From assembly GCA_018716545.1 (NCBI GenBank), contig DVJU01000128.1, forward strand, positions 1 through 8,512: DNA of 8,512 nt. Reading direction: 5' to 3'. The notes below the pieces were generated by a model that saw only the letters and a list, made by a program, of their open reading frames with translations, ran no database searches and had not been told where the DNA came from. How positions within the stretch are numbered: position 1 is the first letter of the stretch; each line of letters begins with the position of its first letter. This DNA is from Scatomorpha pullicola. GTDB lineage: Bacteria > Bacillota > Clostridia > Oscillospirales > Oscillospiraceae. Position numbers and translations under genes: made by a program. This document shows, piece by piece, positions 1 to 6,196 of this stretch.

Positions 1-790
1 ACTCAAGGTCCACGCCAGGGACGTGCGCATGAGCGGCGACGTCGACCTCCGGGCCATCGCCCGCGCCACCAGCGGCGCTTCCGGCGCCGAGCTGGCCAAC
101 ATCATCAACGAGGCGGCTCTGCGCGCGGTCAAGATGGGCAGGCAGATAGTCGACCAGAGCGACCTGGAGGAGAGCGTGGAGACCGTCATCGCCGGCGCGC
201 AGCGCAAGAACGCCGTGCTCAGCGAGAAGGACAAGCGCACCGTCGCCTACCACGAGATCGGCCACGCCCTCGTCGCCGCCAAGCAGACGGAGAGCGCCCC
301 GGTCACCAAGATAACCATCGTCCCGCGCACCTCCGGCGCGCTGGGCTACACCATGCAGGTCGACGAGGGCGACCGAGTGCTCATGAGCCGCGAGGAGATC
401 GAGAACAAGATCGCCACCCTCACCGGCGGACGCGCGGCCGAGGAGGTCATCTTCGGCAGCATCTCCACCGGCGCCAGCAACGACATAGAGCAGGCCACCA
501 AGCTCGCCCGAGCCATGCTCACCCGCTACGGCATGAGCGACAGGTTTGACATGGTCGCGCTGGAAGTCCAGTCCAACAAGTACCTCGGCGGCGACAGCTC
601 GCTCGCGTGCAGCGAGAAGACTGCCGGCGAGATAGACGAGGCCGTCATCGCCCTCGTCAAGCGCCAGCACCAGAAGGCCGTCGAGATCCTCAAGGCCAAC
701 GAGGGCGCGCTCCACCGCCTGGCCGGATACCTCCTCGAAAAGGAGACCATCACCGGCGAGGAGTTCATGGACATACTCGGCAAGTGCTGA
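1..790 (+). CDS. ftsH: ATP-dependent zinc metalloprotease FtsH, C-terminal part (5' end outside window)
   Basis: FtsH is a membrane-anchored AAA+ protease that unfolds and degrades misfolded membrane proteins and some short-lived cytosolic regulators. Only the end of the AAA+ module and the M41 peptidase domain are visible. The frame is open from base 2, and the sequence before the first visible Met (base 23) already matches the FtsH family (LKVHAR), so that Met is internal. Seen directly: the AAA+ lid segment with SGAELANIINEAAL; the zinc motif HEIGH at about bases 251-265, with both His ligands and the catalytic Glu; and TGASNDIEQAT around base 482, whose Asp is the usual third zinc ligand. 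The C-terminus (ETITGEEFMDIL) is of normal family length with no long tail. The Walker motifs and the two N-terminal membrane helices lie outside the window. It converges on htrA, and a strong terminator starts 12 nt after the stop. Identity is very secure; which ftsH paralogue this is remains unknown. Confidence 0.96.
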   Translation, partial: LKVHARDVRMSGDVDLRAIARATSGASGAELANIINEAALRAVKMGRQIVDQSDLEESVETVIAGAQRKNAVLSEKDKRTVAYHEIGHALVAAKQTESAPVTKITIVPRTSGALGYTMQVDEGDRVLMSREEIENKIATLTGGRAAEEVIFGSISTGASNDIEQATKLARAMLTRYGMSDRFDMVALEVQSNKYLGGDSSLACSEKTAGEIDEAVIALVKRQHQKAVEILKANEGALHRLAGYLLEKETITGEEFMDILGKC

Positions 791-801
791 GAGAATACGA
801 A

Positions 802-836
802 AACACCCCGCTCCTGGAGAGCGGGGTGTTTTTTGT
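802..836 (+). terminator. Rho-independent terminator of ftsH
   Basis: Perfect 12-bp stem (802-813 with 819-830: AACACCCCGCTC / GAGCGGGGTGTT) and a 5-nt loop CTGGA, followed directly by a T-run on the + strand. It lies 12 nt after the ftsH stop codon. Confidence 0.93.
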
Positions 837-904
837 CTCTTTGCGCACACGGCGGCGCTCCGCGCGCCGGCAAGGCTCGAAAGCCGGGGCAGGAATAAGC
901 GCAA

Positions 905-937
905 TAAGAAAAGGCCGCCCGGGGCGGCCTTTTCTTA
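905..937. terminator. Bidirectional Rho-independent terminator between ftsH and htrA
   Basis: Near-perfect inverted repeat: 905-919 pairs with 923-937 around a 3-nt loop, with a GGCCGCC core flanked by AAAA on the left and TTTT on the right. It therefore gives a GC stem followed by a U-run in either direction. It sits about 45 nt beyond the htrA stop on the - strand and backs up the ftsH terminator on the + strand. The 838-904 stretch between the two hairpins shows only a minor GGCT/AGCC hairpin and no gene. Confidence 0.85.
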
Positions 938-981
938 CGAAAAAAGAGAGGGGAAAATGTATGGAAAAGGAGTGAAGGGTA

Positions 982-2358
982 TCAATATAAGTCCACGGTC
1001 TCCATGAGCCGGACGTCCACGTAGGCCATCTCGCCGCCGTAGCGGTAGATCTCCAGCGAGACGCTGTCTCCGACCTCCTTGTCGGCCAGGATGGCGCTCA
1101 GGTCGGCCAGCTCGCTGACGTGCTGTCCGTCGGCGGAGACGATGATGTCTCCCACGGTCACGCCCTGAGCCTCGGCGTTCGAGCCTTCGGTCACGCCGTT
1201 CACGTAGAGGCCGGCGGGGATGTCGTAGTACTCAGCGACCTCCGCGGGGATGGTGCCCACGGTGATGCCCAGCGCCGGGCGTCCGCGCACCTCGCCGTAG
1301 GCGATGAGCGCGTCGGCCATGGCCTTTATCGTGCTGACCGGGATGGCGAAGCCTATGCCGTCAATGCTGGAGCCGGCGTAGGCGGAGACGAGCTTCATGC
1401 TGGTCATGCCCACGACCTGGCCGTACATATTCAGCAGCGGCCCGCCGGAGTTGCCCTCGTTTATGGCCACGTTGGTCTGGATGAGGGTCATGGGGTGGCT
1501 GGTGTAGGTGATCTCGCGGCTGAGCGCGGAGATTATGCCGTCCGTCATGGTGCCGCGCAGCTCGGGGCCGAGCGGGTTGCCTATCGCGGCCACGCTCTCG
1601 CCCACGCTGACGGAGTCCTCGCAGAACTCCGCTACGGGCAGTCCCACGGCGTTGATCTTGATAACGGCGACGTCGCTGGCACTGTCGGCGCCTACCAGGC
1701 TGGCCGTGAACTCCCTGTCGTCCCAGAGCGTCACGGTGGCCTCGCTGGAGCCTTCAAGCACGTGCGCGTTGGTGAGTATATAGCCGTCGGCCGTCATGAT
1801 TATGCCGGTGCCCCAGAGATAGCGCCCGTCCTCCGTGCTGCTGGTGATGGCGACCACGGAGCTTGCGCAGCGGTCATACACCTCGCTGAGCGAGAGTGCG
1901 TCGCCCTCGGGTCTGGGCGTGAGCGCGACCGTTACGCCGGTGCCGGTCTCCGCGCGGGGCATCGAGGACGTCCACTGCCCGCTCTCACCGGCGTTGTCAT
2001 AGTAGCCGGCGAAGTAGTCGCGGTAGTCGTCGTAGGCGTCCATCCCGCCGTTTCCGGTGTTTATGGGCGGGAGCGTCATGTCTCCGTTTGAAAACAGCAG
2101 CGCGGTGGCGGCGATTATCACAACCACAAGCGCGCATATCCCGGCTATCCTCGCGCCGATGTGCTTTTTCCGGCGCGGAACGGTCTCCTCGCCCCAGTGC
2201 GGTTGCCCGTCGTCGGGGGAGGAACCGGGGGAGCAGCGGGGAGGTATTTGTTCGGAAAGGGGTGCCGCTCCCTCCGGTTCTTCGGTTTGCCCCACGGGGT
2301 CGGCGCCCAACGGAGTGCCGTACCACTCGGAAAGGCGTCTCTTTCTTTCTTCGTCCAT
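982..2358 (-). CDS. htrA: Membrane-anchored HtrA/DegP-like serine protease with one PDZ domain
   Basis: An S1C-family trypsin-like protease (458 aa) that in Firmicutes acts on the outer face of the membrane on misfolded exported proteins. The start at 2358 is preferred over the in-frame ATG at 2397 because AGGGGG lies about 8 nt upstream of it. Seen: a charged, Pro/Glu-rich cytoplasmic N-terminus (1-65); one membrane helix at about 67-89; a Gly/Asp/Tyr-rich linker (103-130); a protease domain at about 160-360 with the intact triad His199 (TNAHV), Asp229 (SDVAVIKI) and Ser304 (GNSGGPL); and a C-terminal PDZ domain at about 365-452 with the ligand-loop region GLYVNGV. Length and domain order are typical of YkdA/YvtA-type HtrA. 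It follows the histidine kinase in the same orientation after about 100 nt of AT-rich DNA, so it may be part of that operon, a target of the regulator, or both. Catalytic competence is inferred from the intact triad. Confidence 0.95.
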   Translation of the reverse strand: MDEERKRRLSEWYGTPLGADPVGQTEEPEGAAPLSEQIPPRCSPGSSPDDGQPHWGEETVPRRKKHIGARIAGICALVVVIIAATALLFSNGDMTLPPINTGNGGMDAYDDYRDYFAGYYDNAGESGQWTSSMPRAETGTGVTVALTPRPEGDALSLSEVYDRCASSVVAITSSTEDGRYLWGTGIIMTADGYILTNAHVLEGSSEATVTLWDDREFTASLVGADSASDVAVIKINAVGLPVAEFCEDSVSVGESVAAIGNPLGPELRGTMTDGIISALSREITYTSHPMTLIQTNVAINEGNSGGPLLNMYGQVVGMTSMKLVSAYAGSSIDGIGFAIPVSTIKAMADALIAYGEVRGRPALGITVGTIPAEVAEYYDIPAGLYVNGVTEGSNAEAQGVTVGDIIVSADGQHVSELADLSAILADKEVGDSVSLEIYRYGGEMAYVDVRLMETVDLY

Positions 2359-2459
2359 GAAGCTTACCCCCTGAAGCAATTTAATATTACGGTACAAATT
2401 TGTTTTGGCTATGAATAAAAACCAAACATTTTGTGAACGTGGAATTGGTAATGTATTTC
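2359..2459 (-). other. AT-rich intergenic leader upstream of htrA
   Basis: About 100 nt, markedly more AT-rich than the flanking genes, between the kinase stop and the htrA start. On the - strand it contains TAATAT, a weak -10 candidate with no convincing -35 at normal spacing. It also has short complementary segments at 2403-2408, 2421-2426 and 2445-2449. A separate htrA promoter or a weak terminator after the kinase is possible, but neither is clear by eye. Confidence 0.35.
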
Positions 2460-3962
2460 CTACTGCTGCTGTGCGCTCTCGTCCCTGGGCGCGCTTTTTT
2501 CCGAAGCCTGCTTGCCGTTGGCCGCTCTCTTGCGGGCGGAGGCCGCCTTCGGCTTCTCCCTGGCGAGAGTGAGCGTGAAGACGAATTCCGTCGTGCCGTC
2601 GGAGCTGGTGACCGCTATGTCCTCGTTGTGGGCGTCAAGTATGCTCTTGACCAGATAGAGACCCAGACCCACGCCGTCCCTGTCCTTGCTGCGGGAGCGG
2701 TCGGACTTGTGGAAGCGGTCGAACACCAGCGGCAGGTCGTCCGCCGGTATGGTGTCGCCGTGGTCCTTGACGGAGACGTAGGCCTTGCCGTTCTGCTTCC
2801 AGAGCGCGACGGTTATCGTGCTGCCCTCGTCGGCGAACTTGACGGCGTTGTCCAGCAGGTTGTAGAGCACCTGCGTGATGGAGTCCGGGTCGGCCGTGAC
2901 GGTCATGTGCACCTCGGGGAGCTGGACGTCCATGTCCAGCTTCTTGTCCTCGGCGCGGGTCTCAAAGTTCAGCAAGGTGCGGATGATCAGCTCGTTCAAG
3001 TCAAAGTCGCGCCGCTTGGTGAGGTCGGAGCCCTCGCTGCGCATGCGGGAGAGGCTCAGCATATGCCGCACCAGCCGGCTGAGGCGCCGCGTCTCGTCGG
3101 CGATGGTGGCGAGGTATTTGTCCTCCTCCTCCTTGGGAATGGTGCCGTCGAGGATGCCGTCGGCAAAGCCGGCGATGGTGGTCATCGGCGTCTTCAGCTC
3201 GTGCGAGACATTGGCGATGAACTCGTTCCTCAGCTCCTCGCTGCGCTCGAGCGAGTCGGCCATGGCGTTGAAGGAGCTTGTGAGCGCGGCCAGCTCGTCC
3301 GTGCCCTTGTCCTCGCGCACGCGCACGGAGAAGTCTCCGTGGGCGAAGCGCCGCGCCGCGGCGGTCATCTCGTCCAGAGGCTCGGAGAGCTTTTTGGATA
3401 TCACCAGGCTCATCACCAGCGCCAGCGAGAGCACGGCCAGCGTCACGGCGAAGAACACCCAGAAGAACGCGTCCCACGCGCCTATTATCGTGGAGCGCAG
3501 CGAGCTGACGAACACGTAGCCCGCCCCGTCGGAGACGGGCATCGCGTAGACATAGCGCGGCGACGGGAACAGCCCGTCAAGGTCGGTGACCGTGTCGAGC
3601 TCGCCCCGGGTCTGCGTCGAGTTGATGTATTCCGACGGCACGCTCTTGCCTATGTGTGTGCACTTGCCCGGGTCGTCCGAGCACGAGACCACAAGCCCGT
3701 CGGCGTCGGTCAGGAAGATGTCGTTGCCGGACACCTCGGACGCGCCGGAGAGGGCTATGCGCACCGCCCAGCTCACCATCTCGTCGTCGCTGAGCGTGCC
3801 CAGCAGCCGCGAGACGGTCTCGGCGTTCGACTTCATATCGTCCCTGTGCGAGTTTATAATGAAGTTCTGGCCGATGCAGATGAGCGCCACGCCGATTATG
3901 AGGAAGCTCATCAGCACCATCAGCGCCGTGGAGAGGAAGTTTTTGAAGTAAATGCTCTTCAT
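2460..3962 (-). CDS. Two-component sensor histidine kinase (HAMP, HisKA, HATPase)
   Basis: A 500-aa membrane kinase that autophosphorylates on His and passes phosphate to the response regulator encoded just upstream. Seen in order: membrane helix 1 (about 8-31); an extracytoplasmic sensor region of about 125 residues (35-158) with Cys94, Cys101 and His103; membrane helix 2 (about 159-188); HAMP (about 189-240); HisKA with the phosphorylated His254 in NVSHELKTPM; and HATPase with N-box NLLDN (368-372), G1-like DHGDTI (400-405), an F-box region (VFDRFHKSDRSR) and G2 GVGLGL (430-435). A low-complexity charged tail of about 30 residues (470-500) ends in QQQ. There is no PAS domain between HAMP and HisKA, unlike WalK. 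The start codon overlaps the regulator's stop as ATGA, indicating translational coupling. The signal is unknown. A CssS-like secretion-stress role is inferred only from the adjacent htrA. Confidence 0.95.
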   Translation of the reverse strand: MKSIYFKNFLSTALMVLMSFLIIGVALICIGQNFIINSHRDDMKSNAETVSRLLGTLSDDEMVSWAVRIALSGASEVSGNDIFLTDADGLVVSCSDDPGKCTHIGKSVPSEYINSTQTRGELDTVTDLDGLFPSPRYVYAMPVSDGAGYVFVSSLRSTIIGAWDAFFWVFFAVTLAVLSLALVMSLVISKKLSEPLDEMTAAARRFAHGDFSVRVREDKGTDELAALTSSFNAMADSLERSEELRNEFIANVSHELKTPMTTIAGFADGILDGTIPKEEEDKYLATIADETRRLSRLVRHMLSLSRMRSEGSDLTKRRDFDLNELIIRTLLNFETRAEDKKLDMDVQLPEVHMTVTADPDSITQVLYNLLDNAVKFADEGSTITVALWKQNGKAYVSVKDHGDTIPADDLPLVFDRFHKSDRSRSKDRDGVGLGLYLVKSILDAHNEDIAVTSSDGTTEFVFTLTLAREKPKAASARKRAANGKQASEKSAPRDESAQQQ

Positions 3963-4660
3963 TTTTCAGCCGGCTCATTGAGCTCGAACTTGTATCCCAC
4001 GCCCCAGACGGTCTTGAGCGACCACTGGTCGGAGACGCCCTCGAGCTTCTCGCGCAGGCGCTTGATGTGCACGTCGACGGTGCGCGAGTCGCCGAAGTAG
4101 TCAAAGCCCCAGACCTCGTCTAGCAGCTGGTTGCGCGTGAAAACGCGGTTTGGCGAGGCGGCCAGGTGGTAGAGCAGCTCCATCTCCTTGGGCGGGGTGT
4201 CTATCTTCTTGCCGTCGACAATCAGCTCATAGCTGTCGAGGTTCACGACCAGCTTGTCGTAGACCAGCTTCTTCTCCACCGGAGCCGCGGCGCCGTCGGC
4301 GCGGCGCATGACGGCGTGGATGCGGGCGATAAGCTCCTTGACCTCGAAGGGCTTGGTGACGTAGTCGTCCGCGCCCATCTCCAGGCCGGAGACCTTGTCG
4401 AAGGTCTCGCCCTTGGCGGTGAGCATTATTATGGGCACCTGCGAGTTGCGGCGTATCTCCTTGCAGACCTGCCAGCCGTCCATGACGGGCAGCATTATGT
4501 CCAGGAGTATGACGTCCGGCTCGACCTCGCCGGCGAGGCGCAGTCCCTGTCCGCCGTCGGAGGCGATGCTGACCTCGAAGCCGTCCTTTTCCAGATAGAG
4601 CCTGAGCAGCTCGGCTATGTTCTTATCGTCCTCAATTACAAGCGCTTTTTTGTTGTTCAT
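3959..4660 (-). CDS. OmpR/PhoB-family response regulator
   Basis: A 233-aa DNA-binding regulator partnered with the histidine kinase whose start overlaps its stop (ATGA, 3959-3962). The start at 4660 (MNNKKALVIEDD) is chosen because GGAGG lies 7 nt upstream. The in-frame ATG at 4702 would add 14 residues that do not belong to a receiver domain and would bury the ribosome binding site. Seen: receiver domain 1-120 with the acidic pocket Glu10/Asp11/Asp12, phospho-acceptor Asp54 (LLDIMLP), Thr81 and Lys103 (VTKPF); then a winged-helix DNA-binding domain at about 130-229 with the recognition-helix region SRTVDVHIKRLREKL and the terminal hairpin VWGVGYKF. All phosphorylation residues are present, so it should be a conventional phospho-activated regulator. 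Likely targets are itself and htrA, which is inferred from position. It is not assigned to CssR, PhoP or ResD because the family is large and closely similar. Confidence 0.96.
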   Translation of the reverse strand: MNNKKALVIEDDKNIAELLRLYLEKDGFEVSIASDGGQGLRLAGEVEPDVILLDIMLPVMDGWQVCKEIRRNSQVPIIMLTAKGETFDKVSGLEMGADDYVTKPFEVKELIARIHAVMRRADGAAAPVEKKLVYDKLVVNLDSYELIVDGKKIDTPPKEMELLYHLAASPNRVFTRNQLLDEVWGFDYFGDSRTVDVHIKRLREKLEGVSDQWSLKTVWGVGYKFELNEPAEK

Positions 4661-4720
4661 ATATATTCCTCCAAATGCGCAAAAAGCCCGTATAACGGAC
4701 AACGCTGATAATCTGCCTAA

Positions 4721-4726
4721 ATTATA
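4721..4726 (-). promoter_or_regulatory. Putative -10 element for the regulator-kinase(-htrA) operon
   Basis: A perfect TATAAT on the - strand, about 60 nt upstream of the regulator's start codon, in the only AT-rich part of this gap. No good -35 hexamer stands at 16-18 nt. A weak -35 would fit a promoter that needs an activator, for instance the regulator itself, but that is inference. Confidence 0.5.
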
Positions 4727-4810
4727 GCTTTTTCATCCTGTATGTGAGTTAAAAAACTGTGAATTTACGCCACCGGCGGCCGGCTTCGGGCAGCGTGGAG
4801 AGGCGCGATC

Positions 4811-4841
4811 GCCCCGAAAGGCCCGGGCGGCCTTTCGGGGC
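4811..4841 (-). terminator. Strong hairpin after clc, probable terminator without a clear U-run
   Basis: Perfect 13-bp inverted repeat (4811-4823 with 4829-4841: GCCCCGAAAGGCC / GGCCTTTCGGGGC) with a 5-nt loop, starting 7 nt after the clc stop codon. No T-tract follows on either strand, so it may act as a 3'-end stabiliser or a Rho-assisted stop rather than a classical intrinsic terminator. Confidence 0.5.
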
Positions 4842-4848
4842 GCAGCTT

Positions 4849-6102
4849 TCATTTGGCGCGTATGTCTATGAACTCGGCTTTCAGCTTGGAGTATATGATC
4901 TTCTGGCTGCGGTAGAGCCCCGTGTAGCCGGAGAGCGCGTAAGCTATCGTGTTGGCCACGGCGAAATACACCGCCCCGTCCGCGCCGAACAGCTCTATGG
5001 CCAGTATGACGGAGGCCACGGGGCAGTTCACCGCCCCGCAGAAGAGCGCGGCGAGCCCCACGGCTCCGGCGAAGCCCGCCGGTATGCCCAGCGCACCGCC
5101 CAGCACGCAGCCGAGCGTGGCGCCCATGAAGAAGGTCGGCACCATCTCGCCGCCCTTGAAGCCGGACGAGAGCGTCACCGCCGTGAACAAGAGCTTGAGC
5201 GCGAAGTCCCAGGGTCTGGCCTCCCCGCCCTCTATGGCCCGGGCTATGACGTCCGTTCCCGCGCCGTTGTAGTCGGTCGTGCCCACCAGGTAGGTCAGCG
5301 CTATTATGGCGCAGCCGCCCGCGACGGCACGCAGTACGCCGTTGGGCAGCAGCTTTTTCAGCAGCCGTTCGCTCTGGTGCATGGCCGTGCACAGCAGCAC
5401 GCTCATCAGCGCGCAGGCCAGACCCAGCAGCGCCACGCGCCACAGCAGGTCGAGCGTCAGCGCCGGGGCGGCCACGTCAAAGTGCGTCGGCGCTATGCCG
5501 AAGATCTGCGTCACGGCGTAGGCGGTCAGCGCCGAGCCGAGGCAGGGCACCAGTCCGGCATAGTACAGCTCGCCCACGCTGATGACCTCCAGGGCGAAGA
5601 TAGTCGCGGTCAGCGGCGTGCCGAACAGCGCGGAGAACAGCGCGCTCATGCCGCAGAGCGTGGCGAGGCGCCTGTCCTTGTCGTCCAGCCGGAGCAGCCG
5701 GGCGATGTTCTGACCCAGGCTGCCGCCTATTTGCAGCGCCGCGCCCTCGCGCCCCGCGCTGCCGCCGCACAGGTGCGTGGCGGCGGTGGAGACGAAGATG
5801 GCCGGCACCAGCAGCACGCTTATGCCCCGCCCGGCCTGGATGGCCTCTATCACCGTGTCGGTACCCAGCCCGTCCAGGCGCGCGTACTTGTACAGCAGCG
5901 CTATGCACGCGCCGACGGCGGGCAGCAGCCACAGCAGCCACGGGTGCGCGGCTCTCAGCTCCGTCGCCGAGGCGACGCTGGCGTAAAACGCCGAGCCGAC
6001 CAGGCCGCACACCAGACCCGTGACCAGCGCCACGGCCACCCATTTGCCGAAGGCGCGCGCAAACTCAAGTGCCGCTTTCATCATGGAATTCGGTTTTTTC
6101 AC
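4849..6102 (-). CDS. CLC-family chloride/anion channel or exchanger
   Basis: A polytopic CLC membrane protein (417 aa) that moves chloride or another halide, possibly in exchange for protons. A GTG start at 6102 is chosen: AGGGGTGA precedes it, and the in-frame ATG at 6165 lies inside the promoter. Seen: the family signature GGSAGREGAALQIGG (113-127) with gating Glu119; FGTPLTATIFALE (160-172); GFKGGEMVPTFFMGATLG (314-331); and Tyr397 in YTGLYRSQ. Many hydrophobic helices span the whole length, and no C-terminal CBS domains are present. Oddities: the first filter motif reads GLGTD (78-82) instead of GSGIP, so Leu79 replaces the central Ser. The residue aligned with the inner proton Glu of E. 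coli ClcA appears to be Val173 (ALEV). Both are read by hand alignment. The family is certain; the substrate (chloride or fluoride) and the channel/antiporter mode are not. It has its own promoter and a 3' hairpin, so it is probably monocistronic. Confidence 0.93.
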   Translation of the reverse strand: MKKPNSMMKAALEFARAFGKWVAVALVTGLVCGLVGSAFYASVASATELRAAHPWLLWLLPAVGACIALLYKYARLDGLGTDTVIEAIQAGRGISVLLVPAIFVSTAATHLCGGSAGREGAALQIGGSLGQNIARLLRLDDKDRRLATLCGMSALFSALFGTPLTATIFALEVISVGELYYAGLVPCLGSALTAYAVTQIFGIAPTHFDVAAPALTLDLLWRVALLGLACALMSVLLCTAMHQSERLLKKLLPNGVLRAVAGGCAIIALTYLVGTTDYNGAGTDVIARAIEGGEARPWDFALKLLFTAVTLSSGFKGGEMVPTFFMGATLGCVLGGALGIPAGFAGAVGLAALFCGAVNCPVASVILAIELFGADGAVYFAVANTIAYALSGYTGLYRSQKIIYSKLKAEFIDIRAK

Positions 6103-6122
6103 GTTCTCACCCCTGTGGGCAG

Positions 6123-6146
6123 AATCTACGCACAAACGTATAGATT
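6123..6146. promoter_or_regulatory. Dyad symmetry overlapping the clc -10 and start region
   Basis: The inverted repeat AATCTA (6123-6128) / TAGATT (6141-6146), separated by 12 nt, overlaps part of the clc -10 element and the predicted transcription start. This is where a repressor would bind, but six-base arms may arise by chance. Confidence 0.3.
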
Positions 6147-6172
6147 TTACCACAAAGGCGCGCATTTTTCAA
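6144..6172 (-). promoter_or_regulatory. Sigma-A-type promoter of clc
   Basis: On the - strand, TTGAAA (6167-6172) and TAAAAT (6144-6149) are separated by exactly 17 nt; each hexamer is one or two bases off consensus. It sits between the upstream gene's stop (6197) and the GTG start (6102), predicting a 5' leader of roughly 35 nt. Confidence 0.75.
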
Positions 6173-6196
6173 GCTCTGAGCGCCGTTTTGTGCCGC

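Noticed and set aside
607..975. 122-codon open frame on the + strand overlapping the end of ftsH and running through both terminators
   Set aside because: It is out of frame with ftsH, Arg-rich, and would be translated through two strong transcription terminators.
791..981. Possible small gene or RNA between ftsH and htrA
   Set aside because: The gap is filled by two terminator hairpins; no start with a ribosome binding site leads into a credible frame.
1120..2091. 323-codon open frame on the + strand across htrA
   Set aside because: Shadow frame of a real gene; the translation is His/Gly/Val/Ala-rich with no family features.
2433..4100. 555-codon open frame on the + strand across the kinase and regulator
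   Set aside because: It lies antisense to two clearly conserved genes. Its translation is His/Arg/Val/Gly-rich low-complexity sequence with no domain, as expected from the third-position GC bias of the - strand genes.
2460..4660. Naming the two-component pair walRK or vicRK because htrA follows
   Set aside because: The kinase has no PAS domain between HAMP and HisKA, and the usual WalHI-type accessory genes are absent.
4661..4702. Upstream ATG (4702) for the response regulator
   Set aside because: The extra residues do not fit a receiver domain, while the ATG at 4660 has GGAGG at 7 nt.
6103..6165. Upstream ATG (6165) for the CLC gene
   Set aside because: It falls between the -35 and -10 of the predicted promoter, and the extra segment is not CLC-like; the GTG at 6102 has a good ribosome binding site.
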